Shown in pieces: positions 34,434-43,536 of a stretch of 45,810 bases of DNA. The stretch is from an uncultured Flavobacteriaceae bacterium. Its GTDB lineage: Bacteria > Bacteroidota > Bacteroidia > Flavobacteriales > Flavobacteriaceae. A program made the translations under genes and the position numbers. Numbering within the stretch: the first letter of the stretch is position 1; the number at the start of each line of letters is the position of its first letter. The notes beneath the pieces were generated by a model. That model searched no databases, had not been told where the DNA came from, and worked only from the letters and a program-made list of their open reading frames with translations. The stretch is from assembly GCA_913061125.1 (NCBI GenBank), contig CAJXUB010000010.1:1-45810 (forward strand), written 5' to 3'.

Positions 34434-34449
34434 ACCCTAAATTTAGGGT
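34434..34449. promoter_or_regulatory. Perfect 16-bp palindrome overlapping a -7-like element (candidate operator)
   Basis: ACCCTAAATTTAGGGT is a perfect palindrome 15 bases before the ATG of the TPR gene. Its centre, TAAATTTA (34438-34445), is a one-base variant of TAnnTTTG. A dimeric regulator bound here would block that promoter. Hairpin formation in RNA is possible but there is no loop, so a DNA-binding site is the likelier reading. Confidence 0.42.
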
Positions 34450-34464
34450 ATAAATTAGCACTTT

Positions 34465-35874
34465 ATGGAGTACAGTCCTTCGGAAGAAAACCAAAAATTT
34501 TCGCTAAGAAAATTTGAGTCGATGCTGAAAACAAACAACATCGTATTCTTTGACTCCAATGAATTTGAAACCATCATCCATCATTACCTAGAAATCGGCA
34601 AAGTTGCCCTGGCCAAAAAAGCCATAAAGCTCGGTTTAGATCAACACCCATCATCTGTAAATTTAAAACTTTTTCAGGTAGAGGTTTTAATATTTGAAAA
34701 TCATTTGTCCGATGCTGATGCGATTTTATCAGACCTATTTGAATTGGAACCCAGCAACGAAGAACTTTACATTCAGAAGGCCAACATTCACTCCAAAAGA
34801 GATGAGCACAAGGAGGCCATTGCGGTGTTTATGAAAGCTTTGGAATTTTCTGAAGACAATTCTGAAATTCACTCACTAATCGGAATGGAATACTTGTTTT
34901 TGGACCTCTACCAACAGGCCAAAACCCATTTCATGAAATGTATCGATTTAAATTTAGAAGATTACTCCTCCTTATATAATATTATTTATTGTTTTGAATT
35001 TTTAGACCAAACCCAAGACGCAATTAATTATCTAAACTGGTATTTGGATCAAAATCCATATTGCGAAGTGGCTTGGCATCAATTGGGAAAACAATATGTT
35101 GAAATCAATGCCTTAGAAAAAGCTGCCGCTGCATTCGATTTTGCCATTATTTCGGACGACTCTTTTATAGGGGCTTATCTCGAAAAAGCAAAAGTCCTGG
35201 AACAACTTAACGACCACCAAGAGGCCATAAATCACTACAATATCACCATAGCAATTGAAGGCCCAACTGCGTTCAGCTATCTGAAAATAGGCCAATGCTA
35301 TGAGCATTTAGGGCAATTGGAAAAGGGGTTGGAGTTTTACCATAAAGCCGTAAAGGAAGACCCTGCTTTTGATGAGGGTTGGATTAAAATTTCCGCTTTT
35401 TATTTTACAAAAAAAGACTTTTTAAAAGCCCTATTTTACGTCAACAAAGCCATAGATTTGGATGCTGAAAACGCAGATTATTGGTTGTTTTATTCCAAAA
35501 TCAATGAAAGACTCAACTACCTTGAAGAAGCCGAAAGAGGGTACAAAAGAACACTGGAACTCGGTGAAATTTCTCTTAACGTTTGGATTTTCAGAGGTGA
35601 TATTTTAATCAAACTTGGTGAACTCGAAGCTGCAAAATACAACTTCATTCAGGCCCTGGAGCACCACCCCGATAGCGAGGAATTAGAATTCAGGATCTCG
35701 GGGATTTGCTTGTCCCTAAACCAATCCGAATCTGGCTATACGCATCTTCTCAAAGCACTTCATACGAATGCCGATCATGTGTTTATTATTGAAGAATTAT
35801 TCCCTGAAATTTATCAAAGAATGGATGTGATAAAATTCATTGAAAGCTACAAAAATTCATCCCGTCAAATTTAA
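34465..35874 (+). CDS. TPR-repeat protein (about ten or more repeats)
   Basis: The 469-residue protein has no signal peptide or membrane segment. It is built almost entirely of TPR-like helical hairpins. Examples are KEAIAVFMKALEFSEDNSEI, QQAKTHFMKCIDLNLEDYSS, EKAAAAFDFAIISDDSFIGA, QEAINHYNITIAIEG, EKGLEFYHKAVKEDPAFDEG and LKALFYVNKAIDLDAENADY. Such arrays form superhelical scaffolds for protein partners. It precedes the tandem DUF368 genes by 28 bases. The palindrome upstream suggests that its expression is regulated. No specific function can be given. Confidence 0.9.
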   Translation: MEYSPSEENQKFSLRKFESMLKTNNIVFFDSNEFETIIHHYLEIGKVALAKKAIKLGLDQHPSSVNLKLFQVEVLIFENHLSDADAILSDLFELEPSNEELYIQKANIHSKRDEHKEAIAVFMKALEFSEDNSEIHSLIGMEYLFLDLYQQAKTHFMKCIDLNLEDYSSLYNIIYCFEFLDQTQDAINYLNWYLDQNPYCEVAWHQLGKQYVEINALEKAAAAFDFAIISDDSFIGAYLEKAKVLEQLNDHQEAINHYNITIAIEGPTAFSYLKIGQCYEHLGQLEKGLEFYHKAVKEDPAFDEGWIKISAFYFTKKDFLKALFYVNKAIDLDAENADYWLFYSKINERLNYLEEAERGYKRTLELGEISLNVWIFRGDILIKLGELEAAKYNFIQALEHHPDSEELEFRISGICLSLNQSESGYTHLLKALHTNADHVFIIEELFPEIYQRMDVIKFIESYKNSSRQI

Positions 35875-35875
35875 T

Positions 35876-35883
35876 TATCTTTA
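35876..35883 (+). promoter_or_regulatory. Putative -7 element for the DUF368 pair
   Basis: TATCTTTA, a one-base variant of TAnnTTTG, begins 2 bases after the TPR gene's stop codon and 19 bases before the ATG at 35903. No -33 element is evident, and read-through from the TPR gene is equally possible. Confidence 0.2.
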
Positions 35884-35902
35884 GCCCTACAAAAATCCTA
35901 TC

Positions 35903-36832
35903 ATGAAACGCAATTTCATTGATTACTGCATTCTAATTTTTAAGGGGATGGCCATGGGAGCTGCCGATTTGGTACCGGGGGTCTCGGGTGGTACAATCGC
36001 ATTTATTACAGGGATTTATGAAGAATTAATTGGCAGTTTGGGAAGTTTTCGTTTTTCACTATTTAAAGACTTAAAAACCAAAGGATTACAAAATGTCTGG
36101 AATACCATTAATGGCAACTTTTTATTGGCCATTTTTGGAGGGGTTTCAATTAGTTTAACGGCGTTATCTCGAGTTGTTGCTTGGTTAATTGACGAAAAAC
36201 CCATCGCATTATGGTCCTTTTTCTTTGGTTTGGTAGTGGCCAGTATTGTTTTTGTGTTTAAAAAGATTGATCAATGGCAATTCAAAACCATATTGAGTTT
36301 TACTGTCGGAACGGCAGTCGCCTACATGCTAACCACTTGGGGGGTTTACGACGGGTCTTCGGGGCTTTTTTACTTATTTCTTTCTGGTGCTATTGCAATT
36401 TGCGCTATGATTCTTCCAGGAATTTCTGGCGCATTTATTTTAATTATACTTGGCAGTTATCATACCATATTGGATGCTGTAAACTCAAAAGATCTTCTAA
36501 AAATTTTTGTTTTTTCACTTGGAGCAATCGTTGGAATTTTATCATTTTCAAAACTTCTTAAATGGTTGTTTAATAACTACAAAAATGCAACACTAGCCGT
36601 TTTAACAGGATTTATGACAGGAGCATTAGTCAAAATTTGGCCTTGGAAAACCGTGTTAAGCTACCGAATTAATTCCGACGGAATTCAGGTGCCATTTTCA
36701 GAAAAAGTCGTGCTGCCTACAACCTACAATGGCGATCCTAATACCGCAGAAGCCTTCAGTCTTATGGCCCTAGGGTTTGTTCTTATTTTTATTTTAGAGC
36801 GCATAGGAACCAAATCAAAATCTTGTGTCTAA
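35903..36832 (+). CDS. DUF368 membrane protein, putative undecaprenyl-phosphate translocase (first copy)
   Basis: The 309-residue polytopic membrane protein has the family signature GMAMGAADLVPGVSGGTIAFITGIYEELI near the N-terminus and a second related box, AICAMILPGISGAFILIILGSYH, in the middle, i.e. an internal inverted repeat. DUF368 proteins (PopT) have been reported as translocases that return the lipid carrier undecaprenyl phosphate to the cytoplasmic face for reuse in cell-wall and polysaccharide synthesis. The next gene is a second DUF368 that overlaps by 8 bases. The role here is inferred from family knowledge. Confidence 0.9.
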   Translation: MKRNFIDYCILIFKGMAMGAADLVPGVSGGTIAFITGIYEELIGSLGSFRFSLFKDLKTKGLQNVWNTINGNFLLAIFGGVSISLTALSRVVAWLIDEKPIALWSFFFGLVVASIVFVFKKIDQWQFKTILSFTVGTAVAYMLTTWGVYDGSSGLFYLFLSGAIAICAMILPGISGAFILIILGSYHTILDAVNSKDLLKIFVFSLGAIVGILSFSKLLKWLFNNYKNATLAVLTGFMTGALVKIWPWKTVLSYRINSDGIQVPFSEKVVLPTTYNGDPNTAEAFSLMALGFVLIFILERIGTKSKSCV

Positions 36833-37838
36833 CTACAGCACCATATCGTCCAAACTCACTTTGATTCTTAAAGGAATTGCCATGGGGACAGCCAACAAAG
36901 TTCCAGGAGTTTCTGGGGGCATCGTTGCCTTTGTGATGGGATTTTACGAAGAATTTATTGCATCGCTACAGAAATTTAACCGCCCGGGATTCAAATTATT
37001 ATTTTCAGGACAATTTTCTGCATTTTACACCCACACCAACGGGCAGTTTTTAAGTCTGCTATTTCTTGGAATGATCATCAGCTACTTTAGTGTTTCAAAA
37101 GTATTAGACTTTCTAATCGTCAAATACGAGCTGTTTGTTTGGAGCGTCTTTTTTGGGATGATTATAGGATCGGTATTGTATATTTTTAATGATTTTAAAA
37201 CTTGGAATTGGAAAACCATTGGGATGATTACCCTTGGGATGCTCATGGGGGTTGGACTTAGTTTTTTAACTCCAGCCACTGAAAATGACAACCTTTGGTT
37301 TGTCTTTTTTTGTGGAATCATCAGTATCACAGGAATGACCTTACCGGGTTTTTCAGGGTCGTTTATTCTTATGCTACTTGGCAATTATGTGCTATTATTG
37401 GTCGATGCGGTCAATGCATTATTTGACACCATCGTTTGGATAAGCACCGGAGATTTTGACAGTGTAAAAAATGAACAAAATACTAAAATGCTAAAAATTT
37501 TGGCCGTTTTTACACTAGGCTCAGTAACGGGTTTAGTCTCCCTTTCACACCTACTAAACCATGTATTAAAGCACTTTAAAGCCATCACTTTGGCTCTTAT
37601 TATGGGGTTTATAACAGGGTCTTTGGGGGTGGTTTGGCCTTGGAAACATACCCTCCACAAAACCAACGCCAATGGTGGTGTTGTTTTGGATTCATCAGGA
37701 AAAAAAATTATAGAAAACTACCAACGCTATTTCCCCGATTTTACTTCCGAAACGTTATATGCCCTACTTTTTATAGCTTTGGGTATCGGTATTGTTTTGG
37801 GATTAGAATGGTACGGAAATCAAAATCGAAAAGCATGA
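36825..37838 (+). CDS. DUF368 membrane protein, putative undecaprenyl-phosphate translocase (second copy)
   Basis: The 337-residue protein starts at a GTG that overlaps the end of the first copy by 8 bases; using the first ATG would remove part of the leading signature. It keeps both boxes: GIAMGTANKVPGVSGGIVAFVMGFYEEFI and SITGMTLPGFSGSFILMLLGNYV. Compared with the first copy it has an extra hydrophilic loop after the second box (TGDFDSVKNEQNTK). The divergence of the copies and strict coupling suggest that both are retained for a reason, either as a heterodimer or with different carriers. aroE starts in its stop codon. Confidence 0.9.
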   Translation: MSNYSTISSKLTLILKGIAMGTANKVPGVSGGIVAFVMGFYEEFIASLQKFNRPGFKLLFSGQFSAFYTHTNGQFLSLLFLGMIISYFSVSKVLDFLIVKYELFVWSVFFGMIIGSVLYIFNDFKTWNWKTIGMITLGMLMGVGLSFLTPATENDNLWFVFFCGIISITGMTLPGFSGSFILMLLGNYVLLLVDAVNALFDTIVWISTGDFDSVKNEQNTKMLKILAVFTLGSVTGLVSLSHLLNHVLKHFKAITLALIMGFITGSLGVVWPWKHTLHKTNANGGVVLDSSGKKIIENYQRYFPDFTSETLYALLFIALGIGIVLGLEWYGNQNRKA

Positions 37839-38566
37839 CAATTTTTGGACTTATTGGACGGCATATAGATTACTCGTTTTCGAGAGGTTTTTTTTCAAAA
37901 AAATTTGAAACCGAACAACTTAACTGCCATTACAGGAACTTTGACCTTGAAAGCATTGAATCGTTTGAATCCATTTTCGAAACGTCCGACCGCATCGGTG
38001 GACTCAACGTAACCATTCCATACAAAGAATCTGTTATCCCCTTTTTGGATGATTTAGACCCCGATGCCAGAACCATAGGAGCCGTAAATACCATCAAAAT
38101 AGAAAACGGCAAACGAATTGGGTATAACACGGACCATTTTGGATTTCAAGAAAGCATTAAACCCTACCTTTTACCAAGTCATCAAAAGGCCCTAATTTTA
38201 GGAACAGGTGGAGCGTCTAAAGCGGTAGATTTTGCCCTAAAAACTCTGAATATCAAGTCGTACTTTGTAAGTCGAAACGTAACCTCTCAGGCCCATTTTG
38301 GTTATGATAATTTAACCGCAGAAATCATTTCAAACCATTCAATAATTGTGAATTGCACGCCAGTTGGAACATACCCCAATGTGGAACAATTTCCAGCGAT
38401 TCCCTACCACGCTCTAACTCCCTCTCACTTGCTCTACGATTTAATTTATAACCCTGATGAAACTAAATTTTTACGTTTTGGTAAAGAAGCTGGATCCAAA
38501 ACACTTAATGGACTGAAAATGTTAGAATTACAGGCCGAAAAATCATGGGCCATCTGGAATTCTTGA
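37835..38566 (+). CDS. aroE: Shikimate dehydrogenase AroE
   Basis: AroE reduces 3-dehydroshikimate with NADPH in the aromatic amino acid pathway. The true start is the ATG at 37835, overlapping the previous stop codon by ATGA. It gives 243 residues, the usual Bacteroidota length; the open frame extending back to 37634 is an out-of-frame shadow of the DUF368 gene. Motifs are FGLIGRHIDYSFSRGFF (shikimate site), GLNVTIPYKESV with the catalytic lysine, GYNTDHFGF with the catalytic aspartate, and the NADP loop ILGTGGASKAV. The final LNGLKMLELQAEKSWAIW is also typical. Confidence 0.96.
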   Translation: MTIFGLIGRHIDYSFSRGFFSKKFETEQLNCHYRNFDLESIESFESIFETSDRIGGLNVTIPYKESVIPFLDDLDPDARTIGAVNTIKIENGKRIGYNTDHFGFQESIKPYLLPSHQKALILGTGGASKAVDFALKTLNIKSYFVSRNVTSQAHFGYDNLTAEIISNHSIIVNCTPVGTYPNVEQFPAIPYHALTPSHLLYDLIYNPDETKFLRFGKEAGSKTLNGLKMLELQAEKSWAIWNS

Positions 38567-38585
38567 TTGAGGCAGATAATTTTAA

Positions 38586-38616
38586 TTTGCAATTTTCGAA
38601 GATAAACGTATATTTA
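38586..38616 (+). promoter_or_regulatory. Putative promoter of the DUF349 gene (TTTG-N19-TAtaTTTA)
   Basis: TTTG at 38586-38589 lies exactly 19 bases ahead of TATATTTA (38609-38616), the best-spaced promoter pair in the window together with the one at 1342. The expected transcript start near 38622 leaves a leader of about 33 bases before the ATG at 38655. Confidence 0.45.
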
Positions 38617-38654
38617 TGACAAATAAGGTATTGTAACATCAAACCCTTTGAGCT

Positions 38655-40583
38655 ATGTCAACGCTAGATAACCTGCAAGAAGCAGATGGAACTATGGAGG
38701 AAAAAAATAACCCCTCTCCAATAATGGACGAAAATACAACTTCAAACCAACCTGAGGTTGAACAAACACCCGCCCCAAAAACGGATTCATCGGAACCAAC
38801 AGAACCATCTGATGAGACCCAAAACGATGCTCATCAAGAGGCGGATGAGTCAGCAACTGAGTCTAATAATGGCGGTGTTGACTACGAGACTATGGATTTG
38901 GAAGCCCTGGTGTTGGCTTTTGAGCAAATCATTAAGGGCGATGACCTCTATACCATTCGCCCCAAGGTGAATCAAATAAAAAAAGTATTTAATTCGAAAT
39001 TTACATCACAATTGAATGCCGCTAAAACTATTTTTTTAGAAGGTGGTGGAAACAGTATAGACTTTAGTTTTAACAGTCCTTACAAGAAAAAATTTAATGC
39101 ATTAAGCAAACAATATCGGGAGAAAAATGAGGCGTTTGAGAAAAATAAATCTCAAACCATGAAACAAAATTTAGAATCCCGGCTGGAAATTATTGAACAA
39201 ATTAAAGGATTGATTGATGTAAATCAGGACAGTAATGTGACGTATAATAATTTCAAAAATTTGCAAGAACGTTGGCGGAATTTGGGAAAAGTCCCTTTGA
39301 AGGAGGCCAATAGTGTTTGGAATAACTACAGGCATCATGTGGGGAAGTTTTATGATTTTTTGCACCTAAATCGGGATTTGAGAGATCGAGATTATCAATA
39401 TAATTTAGAGCAAAAACAGAAATTAATTCGGAGTGCGGAGGCATTGGCTAAAGAAGAAAATTTGGGTCGAGCGTTCCGAGAATTACAAGCACTACACAAA
39501 ATTTGGAAGGAGGAATTGGGCCCGGTAGCCAGAGCGCATCGAGACAGTCTTTGGGAGCAATTTAGTGCAGCCACAAAAGTAATCAATGATAAACGCCAAC
39601 AATTTAATGCTCAAATAGAACAAGAACTGTTATCGAATCATGAGACTAAAGAGCGTATTATTGCCAAAATTAATACCATCGCACAAGGCCAGTACAATCA
39701 ACACAGCGATTGGCAAAAAGTTTCAAAAAAGGTTGAACAGCTTCGAGAAGAGTTTTTTAAAATTGGAGGTGTCCCCAAGAAAATGAGATCCAAATCTTGG
39801 ACGGATTTTAAATCGGCACTAAGAACATTCACTAAACAAAAAAATACGTACTACAAGTCTCTAAAGAAAAATCAATCTGAGAATCTTAAAAAGAAAAAAG
39901 AACTGGTAGAAATAGCCGAGCACAATAAGAATAGTGATGATTTTGAAACGACTGCAGTTCTGATGAAAGACATTCAAAATCAATGGAAAACCATAGGGCA
40001 TATTCCGCGCAAAGAAAGCAGCGCACTGTGGAAGCAATTTAGAGGAGCTTGTAATCATTTTTTCGACCGATATTATGAGCATGTAAACGCTGGAACAGAA
40101 GAAGAAAACCAAGCTCTAAAGGACAAAGAGGTTCTGCTGGAGTCTCTGAAAGGTGTTGTTTTAGAAGACAACCAAGAGGCGAATATCAACCGAATTAAAG
40201 AATTTTCAACGCAATGGTCGTCCATCGGAAATGTTCCTAAGAGCAAACGCCAAATTGATACCGAGTTCTACAATACTTTAACCAAATTGTATGGCGATGC
40301 TGGAATGAGTAAGGAGGCGATTGAGTCCCTGAAATACACTTCCAAACTGTTAAAATTAGCAAAAGATCCGAGACATTTAAATAAAGAAATCTCTTTTGTC
40401 AGAAAAAAGATTGACGATATTGCATCTGAAATTAATCAACTGGAAAATAACCTCCAGTTTTTCTCCAATGTGAAGGACGATAATCCTATGGTTTTGGAGG
40501 TTCATAAGAACATTGAGGCCCACAAAATGCAACTCAATCAATGGAATAAAAAATTGAGCAGCATTAAAAAAATTATGGACTAA
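38655..40583 (+). CDS. DUF349-repeat protein
   Basis: The 642-residue protein starts with ~75 acidic, low-complexity residues rich in Glu, Thr, Pro and Asp. At least five DUF349 helical repeats follow. They are recognised by a Trp, a turn and a second Trp, e.g. ERWRNLGKVPLKEANSVWNNYR, HKIWKEELGPVARAHRDSLWEQF, FFKIGGVPKKMRSKSWTDF, NQWKTIGHIPRKESSALWKQF and TQWSSIGNVPKSKRQIDTEF. The C-terminus is a coiled coil. Neither catalytic motifs nor membrane segments are present. DUF349 proteins are common in Bacteroidota and Actinobacteria, and their function is not settled. The stop codon directly abuts that of mazG on the other strand. Confidence 0.9.
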   Translation: MSTLDNLQEADGTMEEKNNPSPIMDENTTSNQPEVEQTPAPKTDSSEPTEPSDETQNDAHQEADESATESNNGGVDYETMDLEALVLAFEQIIKGDDLYTIRPKVNQIKKVFNSKFTSQLNAAKTIFLEGGGNSIDFSFNSPYKKKFNALSKQYREKNEAFEKNKSQTMKQNLESRLEIIEQIKGLIDVNQDSNVTYNNFKNLQERWRNLGKVPLKEANSVWNNYRHHVGKFYDFLHLNRDLRDRDYQYNLEQKQKLIRSAEALAKEENLGRAFRELQALHKIWKEELGPVARAHRDSLWEQFSAATKVINDKRQQFNAQIEQELLSNHETKERIIAKINTIAQGQYNQHSDWQKVSKKVEQLREEFFKIGGVPKKMRSKSWTDFKSALRTFTKQKNTYYKSLKKNQSENLKKKKELVEIAEHNKNSDDFETTAVLMKDIQNQWKTIGHIPRKESSALWKQFRGACNHFFDRYYEHVNAGTEEENQALKDKEVLLESLKGVVLEDNQEANINRIKEFSTQWSSIGNVPKSKRQIDTEFYNTLTKLYGDAGMSKEAIESLKYTSKLLKLAKDPRHLNKEISFVRKKIDDIASEINQLENNLQFFSNVKDDNPMVLEVHKNIEAHKMQLNQWNKKLSSIKKIMD

Positions 40584-41357
40584 TTATTGTTGCTTGGCTC
40601 TCTCCCATAATTCCTCCATGGCATCAAAAGTCAAATCGGTGAGTGTTTTATTTTCAATTTTAACCTGATTTTCCATAAATTGAAATCGTTTTATGAATTT
40701 TTTATTGGTACGTTCCAACGCATTTTCAGGGTTAATTTTTAGGAATCGAGCGTAATTGATTAATGAAAATAAGACATCCCCAAATTCATCCTCTATACCA
40801 TCGGGATTTTTCAATTTTATTTCAGTGTTTAATTCTTGCAGCTCCTCCTCAACTTTTTTGAAAACTTGATCGGTAGAGTTCCAATCAAACCCAACACCTG
40901 CTACTTTTTCTTGAATTCGCCATGCTTTAACCAACGCTGGAAGACTATTTGGCACGCCTTCCAACACGCTTGACTTTCCCTCCTTTAATTTTAATGTCTC
41001 CCAATTTTGTTTAACTTCTTCCTCATTCTTAACCTCAAGATCACCATATATATGCGGATGACGTTTGATTAATTTATCACAAATAGAATTAAGAACATCA
41101 GCTATATCGAAGGCGTTGGTTTCACTGCCAATTTTGGCATAAAACACAATATGCAATAACAAATCGCCCAACTCCCCTTTGATGTCATTGGCATTTTGAT
41201 CCAAAATCGCATCAGCCAATTCGTAAGTCTCCTCAATAGTGAGGGGCCTAAGGGTTTCCATGGTTTGCTTTTTGTCCCACGGACACTTGGCACGGAGTTC
41301 GTCCATTATGGTTAGTAACCGATCAAAAGCACCCAATTGTTCCTCTCGTCTGGTCAT
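40584..41357 (-). CDS. mazG: Nucleoside triphosphate pyrophosphohydrolase MazG
   Basis: MazG hydrolyses (d)NTPs to monophosphates and pyrophosphate, cleaning the nucleotide pool. The 257-residue protein has the tandem arrangement. The N-terminal half has CPWDKKQTMETLRPLTIEETYELADAI and GELGDLLLHIVFYAKIG, giving the EExxE..ExxD metal site; the C-terminal half has FKKVEEELQEL and EDEFGDVLFSLINYAR. E. coli MazG also lowers ppGpp levels, and a Rel enzyme lies elsewhere in this window, but no direct link is shown. The gene begins 3 bases after the flavin oxidoreductase gene. Confidence 0.96.
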   Translation of the reverse strand: MTRREEQLGAFDRLLTIMDELRAKCPWDKKQTMETLRPLTIEETYELADAILDQNANDIKGELGDLLLHIVFYAKIGSETNAFDIADVLNSICDKLIKRHPHIYGDLEVKNEEEVKQNWETLKLKEGKSSVLEGVPNSLPALVKAWRIQEKVAGVGFDWNSTDQVFKKVEEELQELNTEIKLKNPDGIEDEFGDVLFSLINYARFLKINPENALERTNKKFIKRFQFMENQVKIENKTLTDLTFDAMEELWERAKQQ

Positions 41358-41360
41358 GAT

Positions 41361-42311
41361 TTATAATTTAAAATGGTTAACATTTGATATTGCAGTGTTG
41401 AATTCTGAAACGAGTTGAGCTACGATTTCTGAAACGGGCAAAACGGAATCGATTAGCCCAGAAATTTGGCCAATTTCTAGTTCGCCTTCTTCCAAATCGC
41501 CTTCAAACATACCGCGTTTGGCCCTTGCACGTCCCAATAACGACTGCAGTTGGGCCGCATTAGGGTTGGTTTTGTAAAGTGCCATCAAATCCTCATAAAA
41601 TTTATTTTTAAGCAATCGAACTGGGGTTAATTCTTTGAGTGTCAGTTGTGTATCGCCTTCTTTGGCATCCACCACAGCTTGTTTGAAATGCGCGTGTGCC
41701 GAAGATTCTTGACTGGCCACAAATCGACTGCCAATTTGAACACCGTCGGCCCCCAAAACCATAGCGGCCAGCATGCTTTTCCCGGTGGCTATTCCACCAG
41801 CAGCAATAACGGGAATCGAGACGGTTTTTCGTACCATTGGCACCAAAGTCATGGTTGTGGTTTCCTCGCGACCGTTATGACCGCCTGCTTCAAATCCTTC
41901 GGCCACTACGGCATCTACTCCTGCAGATTCGGCTTTTTGAGCAAATTTAACACTACTCACCACATGAACCACTGTGATTCCACTCTGTTTTAGTCGCCTT
42001 GTCCAAGTGGTGGGGTTCCCCGCAGAGGTAAAAACAATAGTTACATTTTCTTCCACAATAATTTTCATTATTTCTTCAATATTGGGGTAAAGCAACGGAA
42101 CATTGACTCCGAAGGGATTTGTAGTAGCGGCTTTGCATTTTCTGATGTGGGTTCTTAGGACGTCAGGGTACATGGACCCTGCTCCAAGAAGCCCTAAAAT
42201 TCCTGAATTGCTAGCGGTGGAGGCTAATTTCCAACCACTGTTCCAGACCATACCGGCCTGAACAATAGGGTATTTTATACCAAATAATGTAGTGATGGTG
42301 TTGCGTGTCAT
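41361..42311 (-). CDS. NAD(P)H-dependent flavin oxidoreductase (nitronate monooxygenase / FabK-like)
   Basis: The 316-residue protein is an FMN-binding TIM barrel of the 2-nitropropane dioxygenase family. Visible features are KYPIVQAGMVWNSGWKLA at the N-terminus, FGVNVPLL, VVAEGFEAGGHNGREETTT with the catalytic-type histidine, IPVIAAGGIATGKSMLAAMVLGADGVQIGSRF (FMN phosphate site), and SSAHAHFKQAVV. The GGHNG box is shared by enoyl-ACP reductase FabK and nitronate monooxygenase, so the choice between these cannot be made from sequence. It lies between mnmA and mazG in one unit. Confidence 0.9.
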   Translation of the reverse strand: MTRNTITTLFGIKYPIVQAGMVWNSGWKLASTASNSGILGLLGAGSMYPDVLRTHIRKCKAATTNPFGVNVPLLYPNIEEIMKIIVEENVTIVFTSAGNPTTWTRRLKQSGITVVHVVSSVKFAQKAESAGVDAVVAEGFEAGGHNGREETTTMTLVPMVRKTVSIPVIAAGGIATGKSMLAAMVLGADGVQIGSRFVASQESSAHAHFKQAVVDAKEGDTQLTLKELTPVRLLKNKFYEDLMALYKTNPNAAQLQSLLGRARAKRGMFEGDLEEGELEIGQISGLIDSVLPVSEIVAQLVSEFNTAISNVNHFKL

Positions 42312-42347
42312 TCGTTCCTTCTTGAGAAGTTTAAATCTATGGACAAG

Positions 42348-43532
42348 TTATGAAATTACCCCCGAACCAACTAATTCGTCGTCCAAATACCACGCCACAA
42401 ATTGACCTTCGGTAATGGCGGTTTGAGGAGTTGAAAACGCCACATATAACCCTTTGGCTGTCTGATGAAGGGTGGCATTTTCCAGAGGTTGGCGGTAGCG
42501 AATTCGTGCTAAAACATCTAAAGAATTACCAACATTGAGCTTAAAATCTTCTCTAATCCAGTGTATCTCAGAGGGTTTTACAAGCAATACTGAACGAAGT
42601 AAACCGGGATGGTTTTTACCCTGACCGACATATATGGTATTTGAATCTACATCTGTTTCAATAACGAAAAGAGGTTCTTTTGTTCCTCCAACAGCCAGCC
42701 CTTTTCTTTGGCCTTTGGTAAAAAAATGAGCCCCTTGATGTGTCCCAACGACTTGACCGTTTTCTGGAGAATAGCAGTATTTGGTAGCCCTCGTTTTAAG
42801 AGATATTGCTTTGGAATTTAATTCATGTTTGTGGTAGGCCTCAAAGGTTGAAGGGATTTCTATAATATCGCCTGTTTTGGGTTGCAATTTCTGTTGCAAA
42901 AAATCGGGCAGTCTAACTTTTCCAATAAAACACAATCCTTGAGAATCTTTTTTATCGGCTGTAACTAGGCCAAGATTTGTTGCAATTTCTCGAACTTGAG
43001 TTTTGGTGAGTTCGCCAACTGGAAAAAGAGTTTTAGCCAATTGTTCCTGGGACAATTGACATAAAAAGTAGGACTGATCTTTTTTAGAATCAATTCCAGA
43101 ACGCAATTGGTAAACAGGCGATTTAGATTGAGGATTTACCACAGTTTTACGGCAATAATGCCCTGTTGCCACATAATCTGCGCCTAGCGATAATGCTATT
43201 TTTAAAAAAACATCAAACTTAATTTCTCTATTGCACAGAACATCCGGATTTGGGGTTCGCCCTTTTTCGTATTCGCTAAACATATAGTCCACGATGCGTG
43301 TTTTGTACTCCTCACTTAAATCTACCGTTTGGAAAGGGATTTGAAGTTTATCGGCCACCATCATGGCATCATTGCTGTCTTCCAGCCATGGGCATTCGTC
43401 GGAAATGGTCACAGAATCGTCGTGCCAATTTTTCATAAATAGACCTATCACATTGTAGCCCTGCGCTTTAATAAGATGAGCTGCAACACTGGAGTCTACT
43501 CCGCCAGAAAGGCCAACTACGACTGTTTTCAT
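42348..43532 (-). CDS. mnmA: tRNA 2-thiouridylase MnmA
   Basis: MnmA inserts sulfur at C2 of U34 in tRNA-Lys, -Glu and -Gln. The 394-residue protein has the PP-loop [17 protein letters not shown]. Two catalytic cysteines are present: [12 protein letters not shown] (nucleophile) and DSQGLCFIG (persulfide carrier). HYCRKT and [14 protein letters not shown] form the tRNA and ATP-binding core, and a C-terminal beta-barrel with [10 protein letters not shown] completes it. The length is a little above that of most MnmA proteins. It heads the minus-strand unit with the flavin oxidoreductase and mazG, separated from the former by 36 bases. The sulfur-relay partners are not in view. Confidence 0.96.
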   Translation of the reverse strand: MKTVVVGLSGGVDSSVAAHLIKAQGYNVIGLFMKNWHDDSVTISDECPWLEDSNDAMMVADKLQIPFQTVDLSEEYKTRIVDYMFSEYEKGRTPNPDVLCNREIKFDVFLKIALSLGADYVATGHYCRKTVVNPQSKSPVYQLRSGIDSKKDQSYFLCQLSQEQLAKTLFPVGELTKTQVREIATNLGLVTADKKDSQGLCFIGKVRLPDFLQQKLQPKTGDIIEIPSTFEAYHKHELNSKAISLKTRATKYCYSPENGQVVGTHQGAHFFTKGQRKGLAVGGTKEPLFVIETDVDSNTIYVGQGKNHPGLLRSVLLVKPSEIHWIREDFKLNVGNSLDVLARIRYRQPLENATLHQTAKGLYVAFSTPQTAITEGQFVAWYLDDELVGSGVIS

Positions 43533-43536
43533 GTTG

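Noticed and set aside
37634-37834. Upstream extension of aroE by 67 residues
   Set aside because: This part lies in another frame over the DUF368 gene and is rich in Cys, Tyr and Arg, unlike a real N-terminus. The ATG at 37835 gives a normal AroE.
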